A DNA stretch of 64,000 bases, from NCBI RefSeq assembly GCF_000215935.2, contig NZ_AFNU02000004.1:1-64000 (forward strand). The letters are read 5' to 3'. Shown here in pieces: positions 11,086 through 20,838 of the stretch. Below the pieces are notes generated by a model. The model saw only the letters and a program-made list of their open reading frames with translations. It was not told the DNA's origin and made no database searches. How positions within the stretch are numbered: the first letter of the stretch is position 1; each line of letters opens with the position of its first letter. Both the position numbers and the translations under genes were made by a program. Origin of the DNA: Haloplasma contractile SSD-17B (GTDB taxonomy: Bacteria; Bacillota_I; Bacilli_A; Haloplasmatales; Haloplasmataceae).

Positions 11086-11561
11086 TTGGAACAATATTTT
11101 ATTATTACGTTTGGAAACTTCTGCGTATTTCGTTCCTTTGAAAACACAATTGCTGTGAACTAAAAACTCTTCTATTTTATCAGTATGACTTAAGTCCTTA
11201 TATTTTTCTAACCACTTATACCAAGTAACATAGTTCTGTAAATGTTTAGTAGATACTCCTTTGAATCGGTCTATCCATGACTTAAAGCGACTATGTAATG
11301 AGTTAACACTATTGATATGATAAATTCCATTTTTATAAGTGCCTGATTTAATAATCTTGTGTTCTAAATTATACTTTTCTGCCAATGTTCTATACCCCTT
11401 AATACCATCTGAACAGAGAATAGATGCACCATTTATTTTATCACTGAAAACTTTTTCAACTATCTCAGTTTTGATACGACCATTATTGGATACTGTCTGA
11501 TTTCATCTTGTTTAAACTTAGGAAGAATTTTAAATTGCTCAATAAACACTTTAACATCCAT
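11083..11561 (-). pseudogene. Decayed IS1595-family transposase with internal deletion
   Basis: The last 100 codons (11083-11385), and codons upstream in the same frame, carry the C-terminal DDE/N-type transposase core: ILCSDGIKGY and HINSVNSLHSRFK...RFKGVSTKHLQNYVTWYKWLE, characteristic of IS1595 transposases. A separate N-terminal piece starting at ATG 11559-11561 (MDVKVFIEQFKILPKFKQDEI...) is in another frame and stops early near 11460. The middle of the protein, with its zinc-binding part and first catalytic Asp, is missing, so a deletion joins the two near 11500. No terminal inverted repeats were identified. Confidence 0.85.
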
Positions 11562-11901
11562 ATACTCATTCCTTTCCAAAATCTGTATATGTATGTTATA
11601 CCACGATTAAGGAAAATTATGTTATATAGCAACACTCATCACTAACACAGCATTAATAATAATATGCACCCTGAATAAAAAACACTCTTACTAATTAAAT
11701 GCGTATAATTACTGCCGTATTCTTAAGTTGAATTGAATCGAACTAATCACCTGACATCAATACCGAAAACTTGCGCATTTTTAAGTCTTTGTCAATAGTT
11801 GGGGCGCACGAATCTATGGTGCTCCTCATTTTTACTTTATTGTCCTATTCATAAGTCAAATCGCATTAAATGAATGATCTAACAACTACGATCACATTAA
11901 T
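11562..11901. other. Spacer between the transposase relic and the gap terminator
   Basis: At 11801-11826 an imperfect GC-rich hairpin (GGCGCAC / GTGCTCC with one mismatch) stands out from the AT-rich surroundings and is followed by TCATTTTTA. It may be a relic of an IS end. I see no gene. Confidence 0.4.
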
Positions 11902-11936
11902 AAAAAAACTCGTGCCAATTTACTCAGCACGAGTTT
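11902..11936 (-). terminator. gap terminator
   Basis: Minus-strand stem AACTCGTGC / GCACGAGTT with an 11-nt loop, followed by seven T residues. Confidence 0.95.
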
Positions 11937-11950
11937 GATTGTATAATTAA

Positions 11951-12964
<1,014 letters not shown>

Positions 12965-13025
12965 TTAGATTTTCATGAAATTGACCCTAAGTGAATTAAT
13001 TCACAACGGGCCATACCCACTAAAT

Positions 13026-13077
13026 ATTTTACACCTATTAGCCATTTTTTTCAAGATGATTGACCTATATTTGTCAA
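13026..13077 (-). promoter_or_regulatory. gap promoter with adjacent inverted repeat
   Basis: Minus-strand TTGAAA at 13049-13054, a 17-bp spacer and TAAAAT at 13026-13031. Directly upstream, TTGAC-N8-GTCAA (13060-13077) forms a perfect 5-bp inverted repeat that could be an operator. Its regulator is unknown. Confidence 0.6.
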
Positions 13078-13167
13078 TGAATGGGTTTTCATTTTCGTTT
13101 TTGCTGTGTTCAGTTGTGTTAAACTATCATTTCATATTTTTTGTCGTAATTTATAATTTATTCATAA

Positions 13168-13614
13168 TTACTTATTTAAAAACTCTTTAACGAATTTATT
13201 CACTTTTGAACCTTCTGCCTTCCCTTTTACCTTAGGCATTAATTTAGACATGACACTTCCCATATCCTTCATCGATGTTGCTCCAATTTCTTCACATGTT
13301 TCCTGTACAACTTGCTTTATTTCATCATCTGATAATTGTTCTGGAAGATAAGCTTGTAAAACCTGTAATTCTGCTTTACTTTTTTCTACTAAATCTTCTC
13401 TGCCACCTTTTTCAAATTCAGTAATTGAATCTTTACGCTGTTTCACTTCTCTTCCAATTACCTCAATGATTTGTTCATCCTTAACTTCTTCTAGTCCTTT
13501 GTCAATACGTTCCTTATCAACCGCTGACTTTAGTAGTCGTATTACAGATAATCGTTCTTTATCCTTGGCTTTCATAGCCTCTTTCATATCTTTTTTAATT
13601 TGATCCATTAACAT
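13168..13614 (-). CDS. yqeY: YqeY-like GatB/YqeY-domain protein
   Basis: The 148-residue product matches Bacillus YqeY over its whole length: a helical N-terminus (KDKERLSVIRLLKSAVDKE), the middle ELKQRKDS-like element, LPEQLSDDEI, and the MPKVKGKAEGSKVNKFVKEFL tail. The tail resembles the domain that GatB uses to hold tRNA, so a tRNA-linked role is often assumed; the function is not established. The first ATG is preferred because AAGGAGA is 8 nt upstream. It stands alone, without rpsU beside it. Confidence 0.92.
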   Translation of the reverse strand: MLMDQIKKDMKEAMKAKDKERLSVIRLLKSAVDKERIDKGLEEVKDEQIIEVIGREVKQRKDSITEFEKGGREDLVEKSKAELQVLQAYLPEQLSDDEIKQVVQETCEEIGATSMKDMGSVMSKLMPKVKGKAEGSKVNKFVKEFLNK

Positions 13615-13903
13615 AGTAATGTTCTCCTTTCAATGTCGTTTTATTTATTAATAATACGAGTCACTGTTCAAAAGTAAATTTTATCGTTTAATCTTTTATT
13701 GATTACATTGATAATCATTCGTTAATCACAAGTGATCGTATTCATTAACTACAATAATCATACTAAATAAATGCTTTTTCTAAAAGTAAATTACATGATT
13801 TAGGCAGAATTATATCATCTATAATTTCATATAGATAGAATTCCATCTTTTAATAACAAAACAAAATAGAAATGTTTTTGAGTTCACTTAATACCTATAA
13901 TCA
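13615..13903. other. Spacer without recognisable feature
   Basis: AT-rich spacer between yqeY and the six-helix membrane protein. No supported gene or hairpin. Confidence 0.4.
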
Positions 13904-14758
13904 CTACCACTTATTAGTATAGTCAAATTCAGTGTCTATCAACCATTGTTCCTCTTTAAAATGCACGCGATTTATATTAATTGTATAGATAACATGAATA
14001 ATGATATATAAAACAAATAATGACGATAATAAAATCATAACAGGAATCTCAACCACTAAAGTCTCTACCTTGAACATAGCGATTGACATGTAATCTCCTT
14101 TTGCTACAAAGTATTTATACACTAAACCAACAAGAAATGCATTTAAGATCATAAACGTAAAGAATTGTAGTGACCTAGCAAACATTTTAAGTGAAAATTT
14201 CCTTGCCACTTGAAACGTCCACACTTTTTTAACCTTTAACGGTCCGATTATATAAACGAAAAACAGGTTTATACCAATATAACCAAAAATCAAATTCAGA
14301 AATAACTCTACTAAGAAATGATCGGATAAATCATACACTCTTACAAATGCAATACTTAATTCTCGAGACAGTATAATGATACTTATAGAAATGATCAGCA
14401 AGAACATATTTCCTAAGTGTTTAAATACATTATCAACTGGTATCTGGTTATAAAGATCTCTTTTCTTTTCCATAAGTGTTTTACGATCTAATCTTTCTTC
14501 TTCAGTCTGCATAATAAAGTTAATCGCCACTTTCGTAACAAGGTAATAGATTAGAACGGATAAAATTACAATAACAATGACAAAAAAGAGATAGATATTA
14601 ACTAAATTCGTATCGTCAACATCCGTTATTCCATTAAGTATAGGAACGAACAGTTTAACCATTCCGTACCCTAATCCGCCCATAAAAAGATATCCAATGA
14701 TGTGCTTAAAAAATTCTTCTATTCCTTCTACGATACATTCACCAAATGATACTTTCAT
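13904..14758 (-). CDS. Six-helix membrane protein of unknown function
   Basis: The 284-residue product has about six hydrophobic segments, near residues 20-40, 53-75, 116-136, 146-176, 193-215 and 228-258. A charged cytoplasmic-type loop (TEEERLDRKTLMEKKRDLYNQ) lies after the second. No signal peptidase site or transporter motif is seen. GGAGGAGAT precedes the ATG. It is flanked by long spacers and appears monocistronic. I do not recognise a family. Confidence 0.75.
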   Translation of the reverse strand: MKVSFGECIVEGIEEFFKHIIGYLFMGGLGYGMVKLFVPILNGITDVDDTNLVNIYLFFVIVIVILSVLIYYLVTKVAINFIMQTEEERLDRKTLMEKKRDLYNQIPVDNVFKHLGNMFLLIISISIIILSRELSIAFVRVYDLSDHFLVELFLNLIFGYIGINLFFVYIIGPLKVKKVWTFQVARKFSLKMFARSLQFFTFMILNAFLVGLVYKYFVAKGDYMSIAMFKVETLVVEIPVMILLSSLFVLYIIIHVIYTININRVHFKEEQWLIDTEFDYTNKW

Positions 14759-15318
14759 TCAATCTCCTCCATTTCCGTTTCTCTATACGATAAACCCTAT
14801 TACTATATAATTTCTATTTAACCAGTCATATACCCTCGTAATTCGACCACTGTACCCGTCATCATTAGGCGGTATGACTAAACTACTTAACTACCACATG
14901 ACTGTATGACTTAGTTCAAATGTTTTATGATTAATATCTTTGAATAGAGGTTTAAACTGAGTCATCTTTCTTAATCACCTATATTCTATTATATAACATG
15001 TGTAGTCATTTGTAATGTATATTTTACATTTAATTCCACTGCTCTATTTGATTATAATAATTAGTTATGATTATGAAACAGGTCGTTATTATAGAAGTCT
15101 TGAATTAAAAATTTACGACTCTATTAATAAGGTTTACTATCTAGTTAAACTAATATGGTAACTTGATCATAATCTCTTAATTTTTTTACACTTGATTCTC
15201 TCTCTATATAAAGAGTAAGTATTAGAGTGATTGTTTTAATTTAATCTCACTTCTATTATTTTATTGATCAGTTCACTAGATAATTCCCAAGAACTATCCG
15301 TTACTAAATAAACTATAA
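14759..15318. other. 560-bp AT-rich spacer
   Basis: It holds repeated TATGACT/CATGACT words around 14873-14910 but no ORF with a ribosome binding site and no strong hairpin. I see nothing else. Confidence 0.45.
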
Positions 15319-15319
15319 T

Positions 15320-15366
15320 AAAAACCTCTAAATCATTTTGAGTGCTATTTTGATTTAGAGGTTTAT
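15320..15366 (-). terminator. Terminator of the NatAB-like operon
   Basis: Minus-strand stem AAACCTCTAAATCA / TGATTTAGAGGTTT with a 15-nt loop, followed by T-rich sequence. The plus strand also has a T-rich tail. Confidence 0.9.
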
Positions 15367-15420
15367 TTTATCAAGTACAAGAATGTTAAAATTATAAAGT
15401 TAGTAACTCTATAATTAGTA

Positions 15421-16731
15421 TTAACGGTTGAACATTACCTTTTCACTCCTAAACATTTTTTGCATGATATAAATCAATACGAACGTGTATAAAAGTGTTG
15501 ACCCAATTGTGATCAAGTATTTTAATAGTGATAAATCATTATGACCAAAAATTGCTTTCAAGGTAACAATTGTATTGTATATAGGAACAAGATGCATACT
15601 GGTGCTCGTCGAATCCCCTTGACTAAACATGGTCATCATTGGAATTGCTATTACGGCAATATAGATTGGAGCCATTAAAGTTCCTGCTTCTTTAACTGTT
15701 TTTGCATAAGTCGAAACAATACTAATTAACCCGACTATGAGTAACACAGTTGTTAACATAACCCCTAAAATCATGATAAAGTCGAGAACTGTATACGAGA
15801 AATTCATATTCGTTAATCCCTCACCATCTGTCATGTTTCCTAAACTAGGAAGCGCAGCAACAATCCCAATAAATGATGCAAGTGAACTTAATAGTGCTAG
15901 TATAGAAATACTGATCACTTTTCCTAAAGCAACATGGCTTCTCTTAACTGGAGTTATCAGTAACGTAGCAATTGTACCACGTTCTTTTTCACCTGCAATT
16001 GACTCAATACCAACACCCATTGCCCCTGCCATTAAATAAATAACAATTAACATTGGTAGAATCATCGCTAAGAACTGGCCACTTTGCTTCTCTTCACTAC
16101 CGATTGGCTCGTTATCTTCAATATTAAACACATTTAGTTCACCATATTTATTCGCTAACAAATCTTGTTCATATGTATTTAATATTGCATTAAACTTGTT
16201 ATGAGCTTGATTTGAATAGTTTTCATTAAAATTATATAGGATTGAAATACCTGGTTTTTCAGTTTGATCATCTTTTAAATCTTCTGCTGAAGTATTAGTA
16301 AAGTGAGTAATGTAACTCTCTAACTCATCATCGAACACAACTAGAAGATCTAATTCACCATTTTGAATCTCTGTTTTGTAGTCTGATAACTTATTAGATA
16401 ACTCGTTTTCAGTAAACGTTCTATAGGTTACATTCATATTAGTCGTATGTCCTACATAGGTATCCCCATCTTCATCCGCCTCCTCCTCGAGAGCCTCATC
16501 AAACACAACCAAACCCTCATAGAACTCTTTAAAATCTTCGGTTGCATTTACGACTATAACCTTCGAAACATGAGTCTTTACATCCTCCGCTTCATTCTTA
16601 GCTGACATTCCCATTAAAAAGTAAATGAAAAAGATACTAACAGGAGGTAGAAGGAATAGAGAAAATACCATCCGTTTATCTGTAAATACTCGTGTTAACT
16701 CCTTCTTAATCATCGTCATTATATTCGTCAT
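15421..16731 (-). CDS. ABC-2 type permease, NatB-like
   Basis: The 436-residue membrane subunit has one helix near residues 24-40, then a large extracytoplasmic domain of about 190 residues, rich in Asp and Glu. A five-to-six-helix block follows from about residue 222 (MILPMLIVIYLMAGAMGVGIESIAGEKERGTIATLLITP). The GEKERGT coupling element and architecture match NatB/CcmB-like ABC-2 exporters. The start ATG overlaps the ATPase stop (TAATG) with AAGGAGGT 8 nt upstream, so the two are translationally coupled. The substrate (sodium, drug or other) cannot be read from sequence. Confidence 0.88.
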   Translation of the reverse strand: MTNIMTMIKKELTRVFTDKRMVFSLFLLPPVSIFFIYFLMGMSAKNEAEDVKTHVSKVIVVNATEDFKEFYEGLVVFDEALEEEADEDGDTYVGHTTNMNVTYRTFTENELSNKLSDYKTEIQNGELDLLVVFDDELESYITHFTNTSAEDLKDDQTEKPGISILYNFNENYSNQAHNKFNAILNTYEQDLLANKYGELNVFNIEDNEPIGSEEKQSGQFLAMILPMLIVIYLMAGAMGVGIESIAGEKERGTIATLLITPVKRSHVALGKVISISILALLSSLASFIGIVAALPSLGNMTDGEGLTNMNFSYTVLDFIMILGVMLTTVLLIVGLISIVSTYAKTVKEAGTLMAPIYIAVIAIPMMTMFSQGDSTSTSMHLVPIYNTIVTLKAIFGHNDLSLLKYLITIGSTLLYTFVLIYIMQKMFRSEKVMFNR

Positions 16732-17519
16732 TATACCGTACCTCCTTCATCCGCTTTTACCCGCTTATAAATTTTGAAAAAGGCATCTTCTAAATCAATT
16801 GCTTCCTGTTCTTTAAGAATTTCATCAAGAGAACCGATTGTTCGTATTTTTCCATCAATTAAAATTCCAATTCGGTCACATAACTTAGATGCAACACTCA
16901 TAATATGAGTTGAAATGATTATTGTTTTCCCTTCATTACGAAGTTCTTCTAAATAATCAGTGACCGTTCTCGCTGTTAAAATATCCAATCCATTTGTCGG
17001 TTCATCAAATATGATAATAGGAGGATTATGAGAAAGCGATACAGCAATTGAGATTTTTTGCTTCATCCCTGTGGATAACTGACTGATCTTTACTTCCTTA
17101 AATTTGTCAACTCCAAATTTCTTAAACAAAATTTCTTTGCGCTCTTCAATTTCTTTATCATTTAAACCATATAATTTAGCAAAATAATTAAAGATGTAGT
17201 TAGGAGTAAAGTGATCCTCTAACTTTAACTCATTGGTTAAGAATGATAAGTAGGAACGCGCCTTATCTTCCTCTTTTACTACACTTACATCACCATCTAC
17301 AAGTATATCTCCACTATTTGGTTTGATAAGCGTCGATATACATCTTAAAGCTGTCGTTTTACCTGCTCCATTAGGACCTAGCAACCCAAAGATTTCACCT
17401 GGCTTCACATCAAAACTAATATCATCTACTGCTATTTTTCGACTATCCGTTGTATGTTCTAATTTCATTTGTTTTTTACTAAGTTTAAACTCCTTAGTCA
17501 GTCCTTTAACTTTTAACAT
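16731..17519 (-). CDS. ABC transporter ATP-binding protein, NatA-like
   Basis: The 262-residue ATPase has Walker A GPNGAGKTT at residues 48-56, a Q-loop-containing segment around SFLTNELKLEDHFTPNYIFNYF, the signature LSTGMKQ, Walker B IIIFDEPTNGLD and the H-switch STHIMS. NatA-type proteins power ABC-2 exporters such as the Na+ extrusion pump NatAB. It is the first gene of a two-gene operon and shares 1 nt with the permease. The terminal part (EEDAFFKIYKR-like) is typical of the NatA branch. Confidence 0.9.
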   Translation of the reverse strand: MLKVKGLTKEFKLSKKQMKLEHTTDSRKIAVDDISFDVKPGEIFGLLGPNGAGKTTALRCISTLIKPNSGDILVDGDVSVVKEEDKARSYLSFLTNELKLEDHFTPNYIFNYFAKLYGLNDKEIEERKEILFKKFGVDKFKEVKISQLSTGMKQKISIAVSLSHNPPIIIFDEPTNGLDILTARTVTDYLEELRNEGKTIIISTHIMSVASKLCDRIGILIDGKIRTIGSLDEILKEQEAIDLEDAFFKIYKRVKADEGGTV

Positions 17520-17647
17520 AAATTCACCTCTTTATTATAACGTCCATTTAATTATATCATAATAGTTCCCATAATATAACAATCCTATGTATGATCTTAA
17601 TGAGACAGGTAATTGTATATATCTTTATTATGCAATTGCTATATAAA

Positions 17648-17700
17648 AACGAGCCTACTATACCGTCAATGAAACCGTATAGTGAAAGCTCGTCTTTTTT
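17648..17700. terminator. Bidirectional terminator
   Basis: Stem ACGAG ... CTCGT enclosing ACTATAC / GTATAGT, with T-runs on both strands. On the minus strand it ends the 77-residue gene at 17699. Confidence 0.85.
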
Positions 17701-17932
17701 ACTTCATTAAAAGTATTACAGTTAAAATAATAATAAACGATAAAATTAAACGCGTAATAACATGATACTGATTAAATATCGATAACTTATCCTTTTTCTT
17801 TTTTAAATAAAAAACATACAATAACGTTGTTATTACAACATAGGATAAAAACCATATAAAATATTCAACTATTAAATGTTCCTTAAAAATCAATCCTACA
17901 TTTACATTTGAGTTAAGAATTAAATGCACCAT
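17699..17932 (-). CDS. Small two-helix membrane protein, function unknown
   Basis: The 77-residue product has helices near residues 20-43 (VEYFIWFLSYVVITTLLYVFY) and 57-76, separated by a basic KKKKDK loop. The ATG at 17930-17932 is chosen because GGGGGA is 6 nt upstream; an in-frame TTG two codons earlier lacks spacing. No family recognised. It stands between the ABC operon and htrA. Confidence 0.6.
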   Translation of the reverse strand: MVHLILNSNVNVGLIFKEHLIVEYFIWFLSYVVITTLLYVFYLKKKKDKLSIFNQYHVITRLILSFIIILTVILLMK

Positions 17933-18178
17933 AGACAATCCCCCAATTTAACTATAATCTACTTGTATTTTACTACGCATTGTTACAACATATCTGTAAC
18001 ATAATAACGAATCATACCCCTACCCACTACGTATTATACAAAATATATTATGTCGAAAATTGTCAAAGTACGATTTGAGCACTCAAATTAACCTAATTTT
18101 AACAATGAAACAATACATAATCAATATTCTTACCTCTCTATTACAGACATTCCCCTCATTTATGGATCCACTTTTTAT

Positions 18179-19273
18179 TTACTGAACCTTATCTGCTTCT
18201 AGTTCAAACTCTAATCTTATTTCCTTTTCTCCTCTCAAAACAGTAAACGTAACCAAGTCGCCTACTTCATAACTATATAATTTTAACTTAAAATGACTAT
18301 TATCTAAAACCGCTTCACCATCCACCTGCGTGATGACATCACCAGTCCTAAGTCCTTGCTGCTCTGCTGATGAATTTTCCACCACATCAATTATATAGAC
18401 ACCATTTTCAGCATCTACTATATTGGCTGATGTTCTTTCTGCATCAGTTAAACTCGTTAAACTAACTAACCTTACCCCTAAGTATGGTCGAATTACTTTC
18501 CCATACCGTTCTATATCTAACGTGATTCTCTTTACGAGGTTTGTAGGAATCGAAAATCCAATTCCTTCAACTTCACTCGATGCTATTTTCATTGAGTTTA
18601 TCCCTACTAAATTACCCTTTAAATCAACAAGTGCCCCGCCACTATTCCCTGGATTGATCGCAGCATCTGTTTGCAATACTTGTGCATACCAATCATCATC
18701 CCCATCGCGATTAATATCGATTGGCACCAGTCTCCCTGTTGACGATACAATGCCCAAAGTGGATGTCCCATAGAGTCCTAGAGGATTCCCAATGGCAACA
18801 ACAAAATCTCCTACCTTTATTGCATCAGAATCAGCAAATGTAATTCTATGATCAATCGTCCCTTTCTTAATTCGTACAACCGCCAAATCCGTGATTAGAT
18901 CCTCACCAATTAATTCACCCTCTACCACTTCTTCATTATTAAACATGACTTCATACCGAGTACCCTCATTTATAACATGTTGATTTGTAACAATATAAGC
19001 ATAGTCGTCTGTCAACTTATAAATAACACCAGACCCCGTACCAACTTGCTTATCTCCCGAATAATTAACAATCCCCACTACATTAGGGGCAGCGTGATCA
19101 ATAGATTCCGACACACTCGAATTAATTGAGACAGTATATAACCTATTTTTATGTGCTGTCAGCGTTGGTGCATAGCTTGCTAAATAATCATTGGTAAAAA
19201 ATAAATAAACAGAACTTCCTCCAACTGTTATTCCAAATACGATTGCTAGAAATAAAATTGTAAATTTCCTCAT
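18179..19273 (-). CDS. HtrA/DegP-family serine protease, membrane anchored
   Basis: This S1C protease is expected to act at the outer face of the membrane on misfolded proteins. The 364-residue product has an N-terminal anchor helix (residues 4-26), then a trypsin-like domain with the complete triad H99 (TNQHV), D129 (TDLAV) and S211 (NPGNSGGALV), and one C-terminal PDZ domain from about residue 265 to 355. It is slightly shorter than Bacillus HtrA because the cytoplasmic N-terminus is missing. GAGGAG precedes the ATG. It is monocistronic; no CssRS-type kinase lies nearby. Confidence 0.93.
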   Translation of the reverse strand: MRKFTILFLAIVFGITVGGSSVYLFFTNDYLASYAPTLTAHKNRLYTVSINSSVSESIDHAAPNVVGIVNYSGDKQVGTGSGVIYKLTDDYAYIVTNQHVINEGTRYEVMFNNEEVVEGELIGEDLITDLAVVRIKKGTIDHRITFADSDAIKVGDFVVAIGNPLGLYGTSTLGIVSSTGRLVPIDINRDGDDDWYAQVLQTDAAINPGNSGGALVDLKGNLVGINSMKIASSEVEGIGFSIPTNLVKRITLDIERYGKVIRPYLGVRLVSLTSLTDAERTSANIVDAENGVYIIDVVENSSAEQQGLRTGDVITQVDGEAVLDNSHFKLKLYSYEVGDLVTFTVLRGEKEIRLEFELEADKVQ

Positions 19274-19436
19274 AGTTTCTCACTCCTCAAAAGGAATTTA
19301 AATGCATCTAGTTTCGATTTTCGATACTTATATTCTTTTACATATTCAGTATTACATACGAAGAAAGTTCACAATCGCGTATGCATTCCTCATAAATTTC
19401 TTTAATAGCTACAAAATATAAAAATAATAATAATAA

Positions 19437-19520
19437 ACATCTAATAAAAAAGGAGACTTAATCACGCTAAGTCCATTTAACATCTAATAAAATTGACTTA
19501 GTTACAATAAGTCCTTTCAA
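19437..19520 (-). terminator. Two near-identical hairpins in tandem, putative feoA terminators
   Basis: A 43-bp unit (CATCTAATAAAA...GACTTA-N7-TAAGTCC-TTT) occurs twice, giving hairpins at 19455-19473 and 19495-19513. On the minus strand the first is followed by TCCTTTTTTATT and the second by AATTTTATT. They lie about 330 nt beyond feoA, so their link to that gene is uncertain. Confidence 0.6.
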
Positions 19521-19596
19521 TCTATTAGTATGTTCAACCCGTTTCCTTGTTATATGTCGATTGAAAAAGTTTAAGTTAACTATTAAGTTTCGTTCT

Positions 19597-19764
19597 TTTT
19601 CCCACAGGTTAATCCCCTGCTTATAATCAATAATGCATAATTGAGTATGTTCTCAGTATTATATAACTTGGCCACCATACTCTTTTTAATCTATTTTTTC
19701 GTCATTACGTTATAACCTTTCCCACAGGTTAATCACCTACTTTTAATAAATAACACATACCTCT
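19597..19764. repeat. Direct repeat of about 45 bp, copies 120 bp apart
   Basis: TTTCCCACAGGTTAATC followed by CCTGCTTATAATCAATAA or CCTACTTTTAATAAATAA occurs with CCCACAGGTT at 19601 and 19721, exactly 120 bp apart. It is noncoding. The core resembles the TTTTCCACAGGTT site at 7695. Confidence 0.75.
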
Positions 19765-19848
19765 ATATCCCGCTATTAACTGCACAATTTACCTATTGGG
19801 TTAGCTTAATTCATACCTCAAATAAACTAACCCTGAAACGTCAACTCC

Positions 19849-20073
19849 CTAAGTAACATTAATGAATTTACTTTCTTCCCTTCGAAGTGCAATTTTGACA
19901 CGGTAATCTACATTGTAAACCGTTAAGTTTTCCCTTTGTCCTTTTCGAACCACCTGTACAGATGCATTCGGTTTTAGTCCTAACGAAAGCAATCGTTCCT
20001 TAAAATAGGAAACTGCCTCTAATGATATTACTGTTACCGTTTCACCTATCTCAACATCACATAACTTTCTCAT
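19849..20073 (-). CDS. feoA: FeoA-domain protein
   Basis: The 74-residue product is a single SH3-like FeoA domain: LCDVEIGETVTVISL, then RLLSLGLKPNASVQVVRKG and a final RVKIALRREESKFINV. FeoA assists the ferrous iron transporter FeoB in many bacteria, but no feoB is in the window, so it may act alone or serve a distant transporter. The ATG at 20071-20073 follows GGAGGGG; the in-frame TTG upstream is part of the binding-site region. It is divergent from a DtxR/MntR-type regulator, suggesting metal control. Confidence 0.85.
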   Translation of the reverse strand: MRKLCDVEIGETVTVISLEAVSYFKERLLSLGLKPNASVQVVRKGQRENLTVYNVDYRVKIALRREESKFINVT

Positions 20074-20159
20074 AAATAACCCCTCCAACTCTTACTGTAG
20101 AACAAAATTAGTATAAGACCTCACATTAAAAGTTCTATCTAAAAATTAGGTTTTCTTAT

Positions 20160-20195
20160 AATTAACAGTGTTAGGCTAGACGTTTGTCTACTACA
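20160..20195. promoter_or_regulatory. Candidate metal-regulator operator between feoA and the DtxR-family gene
   Basis: TTAGGCTAGAC at 20171-20181 resembles a DtxR/IdeR half-site and overlaps the perfect inverted repeat TAGAC-GTTT-GTCTA. A further ATTAGGTTTTC lies about 30 bp to the left. The site sits in the shared spacer of the divergent genes. Binding is inferred from sequence and position. Confidence 0.45.
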
Positions 20196-20293
20196 AAGTA
20201 TGTGTTAATTGTCTTTTTTGCTACTGAACACTAATAATTTAGGCACTACTAACATATGCTTTACTATCAATAATAAAGGGATGGGTAGTTTCT

Positions 20294-20773
20294 ATGTTAA
20301 ACAATCATTTTTTCACATTCTCAGAATCAATGAAACGAGATAGTAAACTAACAGCAAGTGAGGAAGATTACATTGAAATGATTTACAGATTATGCGTTGA
20401 GGGAAGTGGGTATACAAGAGTAAGTGATATTGCGATTTCACTTCATGTTAAACCACCATCTGTTTCAAATATGTTAAAGCGTCTTTCTCAAAAAAAGTTA
20501 ATCAAGCATGCCGATTACGGCACAATAGAATTAACGGACTCGGGTCAAGAAATAGGTTGTTATCTATTAGAACGTCACAAAATCGTAGAACGTTTTTTAA
20601 AAATTCTAAAAATCAAGGATCAACAACTGTTTGAAGATACTGAAAAAATAGAGCATACAATTAGTAATGAAACGTTGGAATCCTTGCGTAAGCTTGTCCT
20701 CTTTTTTGAACACCATGATGATTTATTACAGCGTTTCTATAATTTTACGTCCGTTCAACAGCATAAGCAGTAA
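20294..20773 (+). CDS. DtxR/MntR-family metal-dependent transcriptional regulator
   Basis: The 159-residue product has an N-terminal winged helix (LTASEEDYIEMIYRLC ... TRVSDIAISLHVKPPSVSNMLKRLSQKKLIKHADYGTIELTDSG) and a C-terminal dimerisation/metal-binding domain with ERHKIVERFL and EKIEHTIS. The helix pattern and length match MntR/DtxR short members without an SH3 domain. Such proteins repress Mn or Fe uptake genes when metal is bound. The only binding site is a weak GGGATGGG, so the start is fairly sure but not certain. It is divergent from feoA. Confidence 0.88.
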   Translation: MLNNHFFTFSESMKRDSKLTASEEDYIEMIYRLCVEGSGYTRVSDIAISLHVKPPSVSNMLKRLSQKKLIKHADYGTIELTDSGQEIGCYLLERHKIVERFLKILKIKDQQLFEDTEKIEHTISNETLESLRKLVLFFEHHDDLLQRFYNFTSVQQHKQ

Positions 20774-20791
20774 GATTTACTGCGCACATTA

Positions 20792-20828
20792 AAAGGAAGC
20801 AGGCTAACGAGTTTGCTTCCTTTTTTTA
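20792..20828 (+). terminator. Terminator of the DtxR-family gene
   Basis: Stem AAGGAAGCA / TGCTTCCTT with a 13-nt loop and seven T residues, 18 nt after the stop. Confidence 0.9.
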
Positions 20829-20838
20829 ATCTACCACT

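Noticed and set aside
10833-11147. Longer frames overlapping the 66-residue membrane gene on both strands
   Set aside because: They are shadows of the gene with promoter, binding site and terminator at 10785-11085.
17070-17085. Perfect DnaA box TTATCCACA
   Set aside because: It lies inside the NatA-like coding sequence in the conserved ABC signature region, so the match is explained by codons.
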